Assembly (NCBI GenBank): GCA_011317545.1
Contig: WUJK01000010.1
Location: 1,612,001-1,676,000 of the forward strand
Origin: Coniella vitis
Lineage: Eukaryota; Ascomycota; Sordariomycetes; Diaporthales; Schizoparmaceae
Reading direction: 5' to 3'
DNA: 64,000 nt
A program made the translations under genes and the position numbers. Positions within the stretch are counted from its first letter, which is position 1; every line of letters starts with the position of its first letter. Under the pieces are notes generated by a model, which had not been told where the DNA came from, ran no database searches, and saw only the letters and a program-made list of their open reading frames with translations. Below, piece after piece: positions 11,266 to 22,218 of this stretch.

Positions 11266-12973
11266 TCACCACCCCCAACGCACTCTAACAGGCAAAATCC
11301 TCCTCTCCCCAACCTCGACCCCTTCCCAGCCCTCATCCAGCAGAAACCGCACCGTCACCGAAGCCTGCAAAACAAGGCAATACGTGCTTCCGCCATAGTG
11401 AAACATGCCGATTTCCACCCCCTTGCGCACCCACTGCCCAACGTCCACCGTCACCTCGCAGCTCGACACCTCTGCCATGCCGATGAAGACGAGCGCCACG
11501 AGGCCGAGCTGTGGGCTGGCGGCGCGGATGTAGATGACTGTGCGCGTTGCCACCGCCGAGAGGTAGGCCATGGATCGGTTGGCCGAGTTTGGGTCTGGGC
11601 CTGTGTCGCTCTGCGTGTGCTGCACCACCACCACCACCACCTTTGGACGGTGGTCGCTTTCACCTTCCGTGACCTTGTTGTGTTGACGGCTGGTCTCTGG
11701 GCCAAGCTCATTGATGCTGTTATCTGCAGAAGCGTGAGGGTACGCAGCCAGTCCTTCGTGGTAGTTCATGCTGAAGTATGTCCCGGGGACGTGGTTGACG
11801 GCTTCTACCCACGCCGCTGATGGGCGCGTGCCACCGGTGGTAGCTCAAGGCGCCCAGAAAACCCTGGTAGACGGTTCCGCCTGCAAAGCTTCCCACAAGA
11901 TTGCGATCGCCGTAGTGATGTTGTTGTTGTTGTTCTTGTTGGGAAACAAGCGAGGGTGAGCTCGATTCTGGGCCTGTAATTGCACCGCCAAGCATATCAG
12001 CGAGTGAATACGGCTGGCCTTTAAGCCAGTACTTGTCGTGCAGCTGGGCGTTGTGAGTATTCCGGTACGGCGCAGCTTCGCAGGCGTGGAGGATATTGAG
12101 CGTCGTTGGATCATCGTTGCTTCCTCGGCAGTCAGCAGCAAAGGAGCAAGACGAAGGCTCGAGGATGTTCTCGCCGTTCAGGTCGTCAGGAACTTGAATC
12201 GGTCGCTCGCCAGGCTGCAACTTGCGCGTAAAGAGGGCGTCCCACGATGTGGATCCGAAACACTCATCCTCCAAGTCGGGATAGACGTAGATGTCCTCAA
12301 AGGCGAGTCTTATCTTTGGGTTCATCTTCTGCTGTTCCTTTGATGCTTTCTCTTGGTCCTCTTTCCGACTATGGCCATTTGTGTTCAGATTCGCTGCCGC
12401 GGCCATAACCTCCCTACCTTCTTCCCCAATCCACTCACCCATCGTCTCCCACGACTTCGACGAAGTCAGGTATCCACCCCACGAATCCAGCACCTCGCGC
12501 CTGAGAAGAACTTCAACCCGGCTCCCGTCCCCATGGGCCAATTCAACATCGTGTTCACTGGCAGGCCAATCTCGCCCATGGCGATGGGATCCTGGGGTGT
12601 ATAGTAGAAGGGCGGGCTGTGCGTGACGATGCGGTTGAGGGCGTCGAGAAACCGCTGCGAAGGAGGGGATGGCGGGCTGGTGGATAGGATCGTAGGTGTA
12701 GTGCTGCGCGAGGGCTTCGGCGAGCATTGCGTTGGAGAGGTCGGTAAGGGCAGGGGATTGGGAGACGAGGCGTTGGAAGGCGGTTATGGATGGGTTGAGG
12801 GGACGGTCAGTGATGAGAGGATGGCGGAGGAGTTGTTGAGCGAGCCATTGCTGTTATCGTTGTTCCTGTTGTTAGCAGATGGGCTGGGGGCTGGAGTAGT
12901 CTCGATGGGGAGACTTTTCGGCGTTGATGGTGTCGTTGTCGGGTTGGAAGTGAGTGGCCTTTGAGAGCGTCAT
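11266..12973 (-). pseudogene. Phosphatidylserine decarboxylase-like gene with at least three frame disruptions
   Basis: The conserved protein is readable but jumps frame. From 12973 the first ATG gives MTLSKATHFQPDND and soon hits a stop. WLAQQLLRHPLITDRPLNP to YDPIHQPAIPSF lies in the frame of the 12727..11720 ORF. Near 12655 it shifts to QRFLDALNRIVTHSPPFYY and GEIGLPVNTMLNWPMGTG. Near 12515 it returns to EVLDSWGGYLTSSKSW and runs through DIYVYPDLEDECFG, HDKYWLKGQPYSL and ALSYHRWHAPISG. Near 11795 an extra G (GTGGGTAG for an expected GTGGTAG) moves it to VEAVNHVPGTYFSMNYHEG and the C-terminus GQWVRKGVEIGMFHYGG. The domain is otherwise complete, so it is either a recent pseudogene or contains several sequencing indels. 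The family decarboxylates phosphatidylserine or related substrates. Confidence 0.75.
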
Positions 12974-14275
12974 GGTAGGGATAATGGTGGTGGTGGTGGT
13001 GGTGGTGATGTTGGTGGGCAAACAATGGCCTCGATCCGTGGATGGGATTATTTTGATTGAAAAATGAGTGAGATGGTATGTAGGTAGTATTAAACTCGGT
13101 GAGACAACAGTCTCTTTCTCTTCATAGCTCAGGCCTGAGAATCCCAAGAGAGCAGAGGTGACTGATGGAGAAGAGTTGAAGCCGTCATGAATGAGCGTCC
13201 GACAAACGTATTCGACGTTCTTACAAATTCGACAATACACGGGAGCGACGTGATCGGCAAACGGATATCGTATATCTGAATGCTGTTATAGTGTTTCCTT
13301 CTACTTTGTTTGGCCGTCTTCGAATCCCAGACTGCTCTTGCAGAACCTGTGTATCTCTGTCACAGCGGCGATGCAATGGTGCACAGCATTAAACTGTGCA
13401 TCTCGTGTGACCATAAAATCCCTATCACCGGGCGTCGGAGTCACACAGGCTTGAATTTTACACGCTCAACCTGAGCCCATGTGGTGGTACTGCCCAACAG
13501 ACTTGTCCAACGGTTCTTGTGTTCCTCACGAAGGCTTGATGTGAGATGCCTCAACGCTGAACGCTATACCGGCTTGTTTCACACAATCGAGACTGCTGCT
13601 ATGTATGTATGATGTGCTAAATCAGCGTTTGTACTCTTCATTATCGTTATCATTCTTCTAGAGCTATGGCAATGTTTTCATAAGTATATGGAATATTCGG
13701 AGCGATGCTAATGTTTCTATTTTTTTGGGCTGAAAATTACATTGTCTCGGGACGATTTCCATAACATATGCCCGTACTTGTACTTATATGTAACCTGTGG
13801 TAATCAAAACAATGGGCACCAAAGGTCTTGGCCATTCAAGCATACGTTGGCCTTACCTGTCTGGACGAAACAACCAGATCTCCGGTGGCTTGGGAAACTA
13901 GTTCCGTAGTCCACGTCGTGTGGATTGTAATACCTGCAGCATTAATTTCACGGAGTATATACGCCAATCAATCCCGACACAGACACAAACTGCGTTTTGG
14001 CCATCCTCTAGATTTCAGGTTGGACGAGTAACAATTAGAAGTCCTCACGCTGTTAGCTTGGAAGAGCCATATATTATGTGGGTATCATTGTAAATATAGT
14101 ATCATGTATCACGCAGCAGTGCTAATAAGACCGAATCAGTGCCATTGTAATCAATATTGTTCCTTCTATAACTTTTAATCTATAAAATAATACACAATAA
14201 CAAGAGGGATATTAAATACACTCTGTGGATTATAGCATATAGTCGTATACAGAGTCAAGGTTGTCGATTCTGGAA

Positions 14276-14309
<34 letters not shown>

Positions 14310-14557
14310 ATAGTTGTCTTTTCAAGAACGCTGTCCAAGGACAAAACAAAGCAGCCAGTCTCCCTTCTAAACATTGTATCGCAGCAATTGTCCATCAACG
14401 ATTCCTCCCAATCTCCGTAGAACGCCCAAGATCAACCGACAATAGCTTTCCCCAGCACACATCTGGAAGACAAAACGCCGGTCATGCCATCTAGAGAGTC
14501 TAGACACTGACTTTTTTTCTCTTTTTAATCAATAATCACGCAAAGAAAGACCCATTT
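12974..14557. other. AT-leaning intergenic region, no gene seen
   Basis: There is no ORF with protein character. The stretch contains a (TA)n(TG)n microsatellite near 14276-14310 and several T/A-rich patches. It probably holds the 3' region of the RTA1-like gene on its right. Confidence 0.5.
14276..14310. repeat. (AT)n(GT)n microsatellite
   Basis: About 12 AT units are followed directly by about five GT units. Confidence 0.9.
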
Positions 14558-15592
14558 TTACACGTCGCCCAGATTCATAGACGACGACGAGTGCAGCCTC
14601 GCGTGCGCCGCCGCACCACGGCTCACAACGCGACTCGGATGGAACACGGTGAAGGCAATGGCCACCAAAGCCATGGGCAGGGCATCCAGCAGATAAATAA
14701 AGCACTCGTGCTGCTGCAGCGCGCCGCTGGAGCCCTGCACGTACTCTACGACACGGTAGATGGACCGGATCAAGATCATGGTGCTGTTGAAGTAGAGCAG
14801 GCCCAGCAGCGGCTGCCAGGGCGCGGAGGAGGTGGCCGCGGCGGCGGTGGGCGCGGCGCGGATGCGTGCGTGGAAGAGGAGCGCGACGAGGACAAAGAGC
14901 GAGAAGAAGAGGATCTGGACCACGAGGCCGCCGATGATGGTGTAGTTGCCCGTGTGGACCTGGGCGGCGGTCTTGGCCTGGGCGAGGATGCCGCCGCCGG
15001 CGCCCTGAGCGAGAAAGGAGAGGATGTCGCCGAGGACAAAGACTTTGGTGAGGCGCGAGGGCCGGACGAGCGAGTAAGGCGCGGCGTGGAGGACGGTCAC
15101 GATGCGGCCGAGGAGCATGTAGATGGAGGCGGCGAAGAGGGTCGGGCCCAGGAGGATCATGAGGGTTTGGACGAGGTAGGGGCCTAGAGTCCAGTTGGGG
15201 GTTTGGGTGGCAGAGACGATGCGGGCAGCGTAGCCAATGATTTCGACTGTTTATTTTGGTTTCATAGGGGTTAGCTGGTTTTGTGTTGTTGTTGTCGTTG
15301 TTGTTATCGCGTACTGGCGGTGGTTTGTTCAAGCACAAACTGACACCAAGAACGAGACTCAAAACACACGTGGCTGGAAAAGACAGACGAACGGATGGAG
15401 TCAAAACAGCACAAGACACTTACATATGATACCAACAAGGAATGGAATCATGTACCAAGTCCGCCGCTTGATCAAGAAGACCAACTGCGGAACTGCCATC
15501 AGGAAGAAGACTGCGCACATTATGCCAGCGGCGACTTTGGACGGCGAGTAATAATAATACTCAAACCCAGAGTACGCATCTTTGTTCGCCAT
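14558..15592 (-). CDS. RTA1-like (lipid-translocating exporter family) membrane protein
   Basis: Fungal seven-helix membrane protein family named after yeast Rta1, linked to resistance to toxic lipids and sterol-active compounds. Exon 1 is 15592..15424, the intron 15423..15247 (GTAAGT, CTAAC-type branch near 15270, CAG) and exon 2 15246..14558, 285 aa. Short N-terminus with YSGFEYYYYSPSK, then helices AAGIMCAVFFLMAVPQLVF, the family signature FEIIGYAARI across the splice junction, TLMILLGPTLFAASIYMLLG, the loop FVLGDILSFLAQGAGGG, GGLVVQILFFSLFVLVAL, and YRVVEYVQG..HECFIYLLDALPM near the end. Start chosen at 15592; an ATG at 15655 would add 21 residues. The substrate cannot be told from sequence. 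Confidence 0.92.
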
Positions 15593-17225
15593 GATGGAAG
15601 ACTCGACGGGGGAGAGGGTGATTGTATGCAAGAGGCGTGATTTGAAGCGAGCCAAAGCACCAGAGGCAAAGGATGGAAAGAAGGTCGAGTTGGCAGTCTA
15701 GGACTTTGGAAAAGAGCCTGTGCAAGTAGGCTGTGCGTATTATCAAGAGAAGTTGCAGTGCTTGTCCAGCAAGATAAACAAAACCGCTGGCAAACGAGTT
15801 ACGATCTTGATGGCAGATACATAAGAAGAGATAATGCCAAAACGGGGGATTGTCGTCATGACCAGACCATACATAGGCTCCAAGGGATATATAGCGGCTG
15901 GGGACTCGTCACAGAACAAAATCATCTCGCGCTGCCAGTCTCGCATTTCTAGAACACAACAAAACGGGCCAAGTGGCGTAGTGGACTGGGCTGTGCATAA
16001 GGGACGCGAACACGAAAACGAAAAACTCGGGAGCTGTCGAACAGCCGAGACAGCACCGCTGATAATCGGACAGCGACAAGGCTGACCGCGAAGCCTTTCC
16101 CAAGATCCCTGGTAGTTGGAGGACCGCTATACGGCGGTCCTGGGCAGCCTCCTCGGCGCAGCAGTCGAATGGTGATCTATCACCACGTGGATATGGAGTC
16201 GTGGGTGGTTTGGCCTTCTGGCGATCAGGGACCGACTCCATCAACTATACAGTACGCGGCTAAGGGAAATCATTGGCGGCTTGAACACTCCGAGAACTCC
16301 GAGCTTTCGGGGTAAATTAAGCAACAACTGGTTTATTAGTGTCAATCTGTGGAATTGTCCACTCCATAAATAGTCTCGTCAGGCTATCCAGGTACGTATC
16401 GCGGCTCCCGCTGGTCTCCAAATCAGCCACGATGTATATATTTGAGCCCAGATACAGGGCAGTCTCTGGGTGATCATTCGAAGAGCTGTGACTTAGTCCT
16501 TTGGTTGATACCCCTTTGTGACTTGGGAACCGCGCAAGAAGGATTCTCAAGTCTAGACTTTGCGAGTCCCCTGAGGATATTTCCATTTGTTTTCCCTTCC
16601 CTCACTCTTCTGCTTCTCTCTTGTCTCTTCTTTTGTTGTTGTAAGCAAAAGCCAATTCCCAAAGAATGACTCGGTGGACGATAACAACAAGAAGAAACCG
16701 ACAGACGCCCCTCCTAAAAAAAAAAAAAAAAAGAAGAAGACGGGATCCTCATCGCTGCCGAGCCTCGAACCGCTTTCGTCCTGGCTCCAAGCCAGACCCG
16801 CCGGTTTAGCGGGCCGGCGCCGTGTCTTTATCCGAAGATAAAAATGCGAATCCGCCGTACGGTTGCCCGAATACGGAAAACTCGAGGACTCGAAAGTCAC
16901 CAAGAAAAGAGAAGCAGAACCTCCCTCTGTTCGGCAGTAGAGCATCGCAGTGTCCTCACAAACACTTTTTGGTATATGGGGGCCCAAACATCTCAAATGT
17001 ACTTATTTAACCCATATATATAACTATGTAAACCATAATAGAGTTTAAAGTAAAGAGAAGTGGAGTGCCGACTGAGTCGTGGACATAGCAAAGGAAAAAA
17101 AAAAAAAAGAATGTCATTTCTCACTATGTCCCACACATCTAGAACCTCAACCACCGAGGGAATACTTCATAAACCCGTCGCATGAACGGCAGACAACTCA
17201 AGACCAACAGCAGTCGTCGCATCCC
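15593..17225. other. Intergenic region, no gene seen
   Basis: It contains homopolymer A-runs near 16718 and 17095 and a TTC/TTG-rich pyrimidine stretch near 16585-16645. No ORF shows domain character. It carries the RTA1-like promoter on the left and the 3' flank of the Zn2Cys6 gene on the right. Confidence 0.5.
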
Positions 17226-19242
17226 TCAGACCAGATACTCAGCCAGCACCTCTACCGGCCACTGCAGCCACTCGGCCCATTCGGGTCCTACAAAACGCAG
17301 CACACAGCGCAGCACAAAGCCAGCCGCGTCGCCCACGACCCAGTGGCCGCGCGCATAGTGCAACAGCACCGCATACCAGCCCATGACGACCACCGCCTCG
17401 GGCCTGCGCTGCCGCAGCATGTCGAAGAAGCGATCCGGCACGTAGAGGCCCCACGAAAACGCCACGCGGAACCGGCTTGACTTTTGTAATTCTTCTTGCG
17501 CCGCCGCCGCCGCCGTCGTCGTCGTGGCTCTCGCTGCTGCTGCCGCTGCCGCTGCTGCTGTGCGTCCTTCCCAGTCGTCGAAGCCAACCTGGAGAAAGTG
17601 TACTGCGGAGCGGAACGCGTCCTTGGTCGGCCCGTCGAGCGTCGACGCTGTCGCTATGAGATGGGCGAGCCGCTTCGTTTCGGTGCCCAGCGCAGGCGCG
17701 TGGAGTTCGCGGGCGTTGCCCCGACGCACCATGGGCGCGAGCGGCGACTGGAGCAACAGGGGCAAGTTCTTGCTATAGAGGGCGCGGATGCCGCGCTGGA
17801 GCTGCGTCGAGCGCACAAAGCGGTCGAGGAAGGCTATGCAGTCGCCCTCGTGGTTCGACAGACAGTCGGCTAGCAGGTGGCGGTTGAGCACCGCGGCGAA
17901 GAGGATGGTCGCTTCGCAGCTGCTCGGCTCGCCGCCATTGTTGTTGTTGCTGTTGTTGCTGCTGCTGTTGCTGCTGCTGCTTCTGTTGTTGTTGTTGCTG
18001 CTGTGGTGGTGGTTATTGTTGATGCTGGCTGTGCTGCCGCCCGTGCCGTGGAGGGTGCGTGGGCACACCGTGGCGTTGAAGAGCTCGAGAGCGCGCGTCT
18101 GGAGCTGGACGGCTTGGCGGAAGTAAAAGTCCCAGCGGTCGGGGCGCAGGTAGGCCAGGTGGCGGGCCGAGATGGCCAGAGACTCATAGAGGAGGCTGTG
18201 GGTGCCAAGGGCTCGGTCGAGGGTCAGCTGGGTGTAGGTGCTCAGAAGGTCAGGGCCGAGCTCGGGCGAGATGGCGGCCGACGTCTTTGTGATGAAGTGG
18301 ATGAGGAGCTCGGCGTGGTCGATGTTGATCTCCTGGCCAATGGGGGAGTAGGTGTTCGTGGCCGTCGCTGGGGGGTTCGTCGTGTATTGCGACGAGGCCA
18401 GCGAGCTCTGGATGCCGTGGCTCCATGCTGCCGGGTCGAGAGGGATACTGCTGTGGGTGTGACGGTGCTGTTGGCCGCTGTGGTGGTGGTGAGACGGAGC
18501 AGCAGCGTGGCCCGAGGACGCGAGACTTGCTTCTGCCTCGAACTGCGCGAGGCTGGGCGGCGCAGACTGGCGAGGCGGCGGTGAAGAGGGGAGCGCAAGG
18601 GAGCCAAAGGGAGCAACAGGAAGGGGAGGAAGGCTGCCAGGCGTATGGACCGCCACGGCCTCTGGAGCAAACTCGTGCTGGTGCAGGCTCTCCTCCGTCT
18701 CGGCACTAGATTGAGGACTGGATGGCGCTTCAATGCTGACGGACGGGTTGTCTATACGCGTATCGATGGAGCAGCTGTGATGATGGCTGTTGTTCTCGTC
18801 CAGGAACTGCGCCTGGTGTCCTGGTCTGCCTCGACTCCCCGGGGCACTGGCAGCTGTCCGCGGGCCAAGGACCGTTGTGGCCCTCGTCTTGGACTTCTCG
18901 CCTGCGCCGGCGTGGATTTCGGCATATCTACACTGGCGTCCGACAACTCTGCAGTTGCCACATTGCGGTCTCGTTTCATCGCACTAAAAGGCCGATCTCA
19001 AGGACGGGATCCTGTCAGCTAGCCAAGTCCATGTCACAAGTGTGGTGTGGTACTGTCACTAGCTTGCTGGAGGTTCTTCTCCTATGGCTGCGGTAGTACT
19101 TGGTGTTGTTGTTGTTGCTGTGGATCATCGGGGGCCACCTTGTCAAAAGTACATGGCATCTACTTGCCTTTGTGTGTCGCTGCTTGCAGTCTAGACAGCC
19201 GTTGCGAGACTTCTTGTGTGCTCTGCGGCGCTGTGTCGGCAT
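17226..19242 (-). CDS. Zn2Cys6 transcription factor (Upc2-like architecture) with a GC-AG intron
   Basis: DNA-binding regulator. Exon 1, 19242..19168, encodes 25 residues ending CLDCKQRHTK; the intron 19167..18984 starts GCAAGT and ends TTTTAG; exon 2 runs 18983..17226. Splicing gives C-x2-C-x6-C-x6-C-x2-C-x6-C (CLDC, then CDETRPQ, CGNC, VVGRQC), a complete Zn2Cys6 motif at residues 16-43. The product is 610 aa. Exon 2 has no ATG near its start, so the first exon is required. The middle carries a poly-Asn/Ser stretch encoded by a trinucleotide repeat; the C-terminal half is helical and resembles the short fungal-specific factors of the sterol-uptake-control type. Target genes are unknown; the sedolisin gene next door is one candidate, by position only. 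Confidence 0.9.
17936..18012. repeat. Trinucleotide (TTG/CTG) repeat encoding Asn/Ser runs
   Basis: An imperfect GTT/GCT repeat, read on the minus strand as AAC/AGC codons inside the Zn2Cys6 gene. It encodes Asn and Ser runs in a disordered segment and is likely length-polymorphic. Confidence 0.85.
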
Positions 19243-19979
19243 TCTTCCTAGGCTTGTTGGGAGAGGGTGTTGCTTTGATTAGCAAGGCTGGGCCGAATGC
19301 GTGTGAAGGGCAGGATGGGATGGATGGAAGGGGATACTCGTATGGTTGCGGGAAACACAGCAAGTACTACGGTCTTGGTCTACGAAGTCGATGTGTACAG
19401 AGTAGTGGGTACGTGAGTCTTGGTGGAAGGACTCAAGAGAGCCCAGAAGCCGTGGCCATACATGTGTGGTTCCTCGTATCCGTCGTCGGTGTTCAGAAAT
19501 ACTCGTAATGACGAGGAATTTCCCGCGTATTAGTCGCATCAGCTTGTTAGGGTCTCCACGGCATTGTCCCTTCAAGACTAACACGCCCTGACGCTGACGC
19601 CACCCGCTGACTAGCAAGCAAGCTGGACTGCGGTGAGCTGTCATAGGTCAGAAGAATTCTTCTTTTAGTAGTATTTTTCGTTCAAATAATATGTATAGTA
19701 TCAGCCATATGTACCCATAGGCCCCACCCCCTGCCGCGCAAGTTTCCAGGCGATTCCCATACGTAGTGCCTTGAAGCAGTCGGAGGGAGGGCGAGAGCTG
19801 GAGGCAAGGCTTGGCAGGACAGCAAAATATTATATAATGGGCCAATGGCTTGCGCCAGCTGTGGTGCCGAGGCCTTCGTGCAGATCGATAGGCCACTTCA
19901 GCGACAGCCTTGTATATAAGCGTGTAAACACTTATCCAGCGCTAGCCCTCGACACCGGCCACTCCCCACACGCCGCGCC
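19243..19979. other. Intergenic region, no gene seen
   Basis: It lies upstream of the Zn2Cys6 gene and downstream of the sedolisin gene, both on the minus strand, so it should hold the Zn2Cys6 promoter. No other element was recognised. Confidence 0.5.
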
Positions 19980-22218
19980 TCAAGGAAGACCCAAGAATAG
20001 CTCCAGCAACTTGGGATAGTCTGGGGTTCCCAGGCCTGTCACCGGGTCCCACCCGCTCACAGCCTCAAAGCCCTGCGTCCCACAGCCTGGGTTGAAGCCC
20101 GAAGTAATGTCGTTGAACACCTGCGGATTCGCATACAGCGTTGGGTTGACGAACCCAAGCGGCCCCTTGCCGACCTTGATGCGTTCTTCGATGATCCTGT
20201 TGATGAGCGACGCGAAAATAGGGCTCGACGCAGACGTGCCCGCCTCGGCTGTGTAGTCGCCCTCCACTACGACCGCAAGGTTCCATCCATTGGCCGCTAC
20301 GTCGGGAATGCCACGGCCGTTGCGGTTGTACAGCCCGCCATTGGTCGCGTTGAGGTAGTTACCGTTGTAGTAGTACGGATAGGGCGGGTTGTGGTCGGCA
20401 TAGTAGGTTGCTATCGCGTCAGCCTGATAGCTGGGGATGCCAAAGATGTTGGAAAAGCCCTGGGGATTGTAAATGTCAGTGCTGGGGGAAACAAAAGGGA
20501 AAAAGAAAAAAAAAAAAAAAAGAGAAAAAGCGCCTGGTTCTTTGTGACATCCCTCGGTTAAGAAATGCAAGAAACAAGTACTTACACCGCTGCTGCTGTA
20601 GTTGAACCCGCTCAAATCCTGGTCTGCGGCGGACTCAGGGTCGTAGACAGAGCTGCCAGTGTTGATTTGCGTGGCGCCGACGTTGGTCAGCCAGGGACAG
20701 CTATTCGGCTGTGTCGGTGCAAAGACGTCGTCGTCCCGCAGACACCCATAGTACGGGCCATCCCCATAAGTGCCATCTGGATATCCGCCCACGCCCGTGT
20801 CGCCGCTGGCCACGAAAATGGACACACCCTGCAGGCCAAGCTTCAGGAACTCGTTGCACTGGCGCTCTTGGTAATAAGAGGGGAGGTCGTTCTCGTACAC
20901 GCCGTACGAGATGGTGATGACGTTCGTCGGTTCGTACACGCCGCACATCAGATCACCCTTGTAGCCACCCGGCCGCGGGTCTGGGTACACCGGGTCCAGC
21001 GTTGGGTCATCGCCCGTCTCGCCATATGCAGAGTACGTGCAGTAGCTGCCATCGAGGGCATCGAGGAAGGTGTTGAAGATGCCGTCGGCTCCTCCTTCAG
21101 CATAGTAAAGGTCATCTGTCTGATATAGTGTTGTCGTCTGCGGGTAGATGCTGCGACCAGGCTTAGTTTGAGAGAGACATGGAGAGCAAAAATATGAGGG
21201 GGAAGAAGGTGAGGTCTTACATTGGGTACGCCAGCTCAAAATCAAGGTTACTTTCTCCGCCAGCAAGAGCCTGGACCACAGGAGCCTCAGCACCATCGAT
21301 AAAGTCGTGGATGGGGTGCGTTCCATTGGGAATCCAGGGCGTGAGCGTGGTAAAGAACTCATTAAAGTCAGCCTGGGCGTAGAAGTCGCCTTCCTCAAAG
21401 ATGCCGAGCGAGTTGTTGGACGACACGGTTGCGTTCGGGTTGGGTGCCGAGAAATTGTACAAGGCTTGGATGCACTCGGGAATGATCAAGTCGTCGCAGG
21501 TGGCCAGCGAATAATTGCTACCACCATACACCACGTCCACGTCCCGGAGATGAGTGCCCTTTGGCATCAGTTTGCCGTGCTTCGAGACGCTGGGGCTGCC
21601 GGCACGCTTCGCGCGTTGCCCCTTGGCTGCTGCCCTCTTCCACTGGCTCGTGGGGTGCAGATCCATCAGTGTGCCTTTGACTCCCGGCGTCACATAGTCG
21701 ACGTGAGTCTGGATGTGCTTGGGCAGATGGTACTCATTGCACCCGACCATCGACCCGCGGTCCTCTTCGATCCCATCGTGGAAGAACTCGGTGTGCAGCA
21801 GCCGCTCCGCCTCCTCGACCGTCGCGTCAAAAGCGAACCAGGCTTTGTTGTCACTGTGCGTGATGCGCTCCGTGGCAATGCCAGACTCGCCCAGCCAGGC
21901 CGAGACGGTCTCGATGGTCTCGCTCGAGGGGCTGAAGGCATCGATGACCTCAGCCGATGTCCAGTGCTGGCCGTACTTGGGCGAAGCAGGGTGCGAGACC
22001 TCCATCAGCCACTCTTCGGCAGACTGGAGCGCCGCAGCATTGGCCTTGAGGCCCACACGCATCGGCAGCAGCACGTCTGACGACATGCGCTGGTTGATGC
22101 GCGGGTGCGGAACACGGCGGCGCTCATGCACGGCGTGAGTGTGCGGCACGGCCAGCCCAACGGCTGTCCCTGCCAGAGCGCCAGCAATGTACACGATGGT
22201 AAGCGCGCCAATGTGCAT
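19980..22218 (-). CDS. Secreted sedolisin (S53) tripeptidyl-peptidase-like protease
   Basis: An acid serine-carboxyl protease made as a secreted pre-pro-enzyme. Exons: 22218..21221, 21150..20586 and 20459..19980, 680 aa; introns are GTAAGA..GCAG and GTAAGT..CCAG. The N-terminus has a hydrophobic signal peptide (MHIGALTIVYIAGALAG), followed by a propeptide (activation domain) with WLMEVSHPASPKYGQHW. Catalytic residues are visible: Glu and Asp in GGESNLDFELAYP, the oxyanion-hole Asp in VASGDTGVGG, and Ser in GTSASSPIFASL. SSSGGFSN is formed across intron 2. The Ca-binding end is DITSGFNPGC to GWDPVTGLGTPDY. Several N-glycosylation sites occur. The family releases tripeptides or acts as an endopeptidase at acid pH; which applies here is not decidable. 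Confidence 0.95.

Noticed and set aside
20565..21128. 187-codon + strand ORF
   Set aside because: Antisense shadow of sedolisin exon 2.
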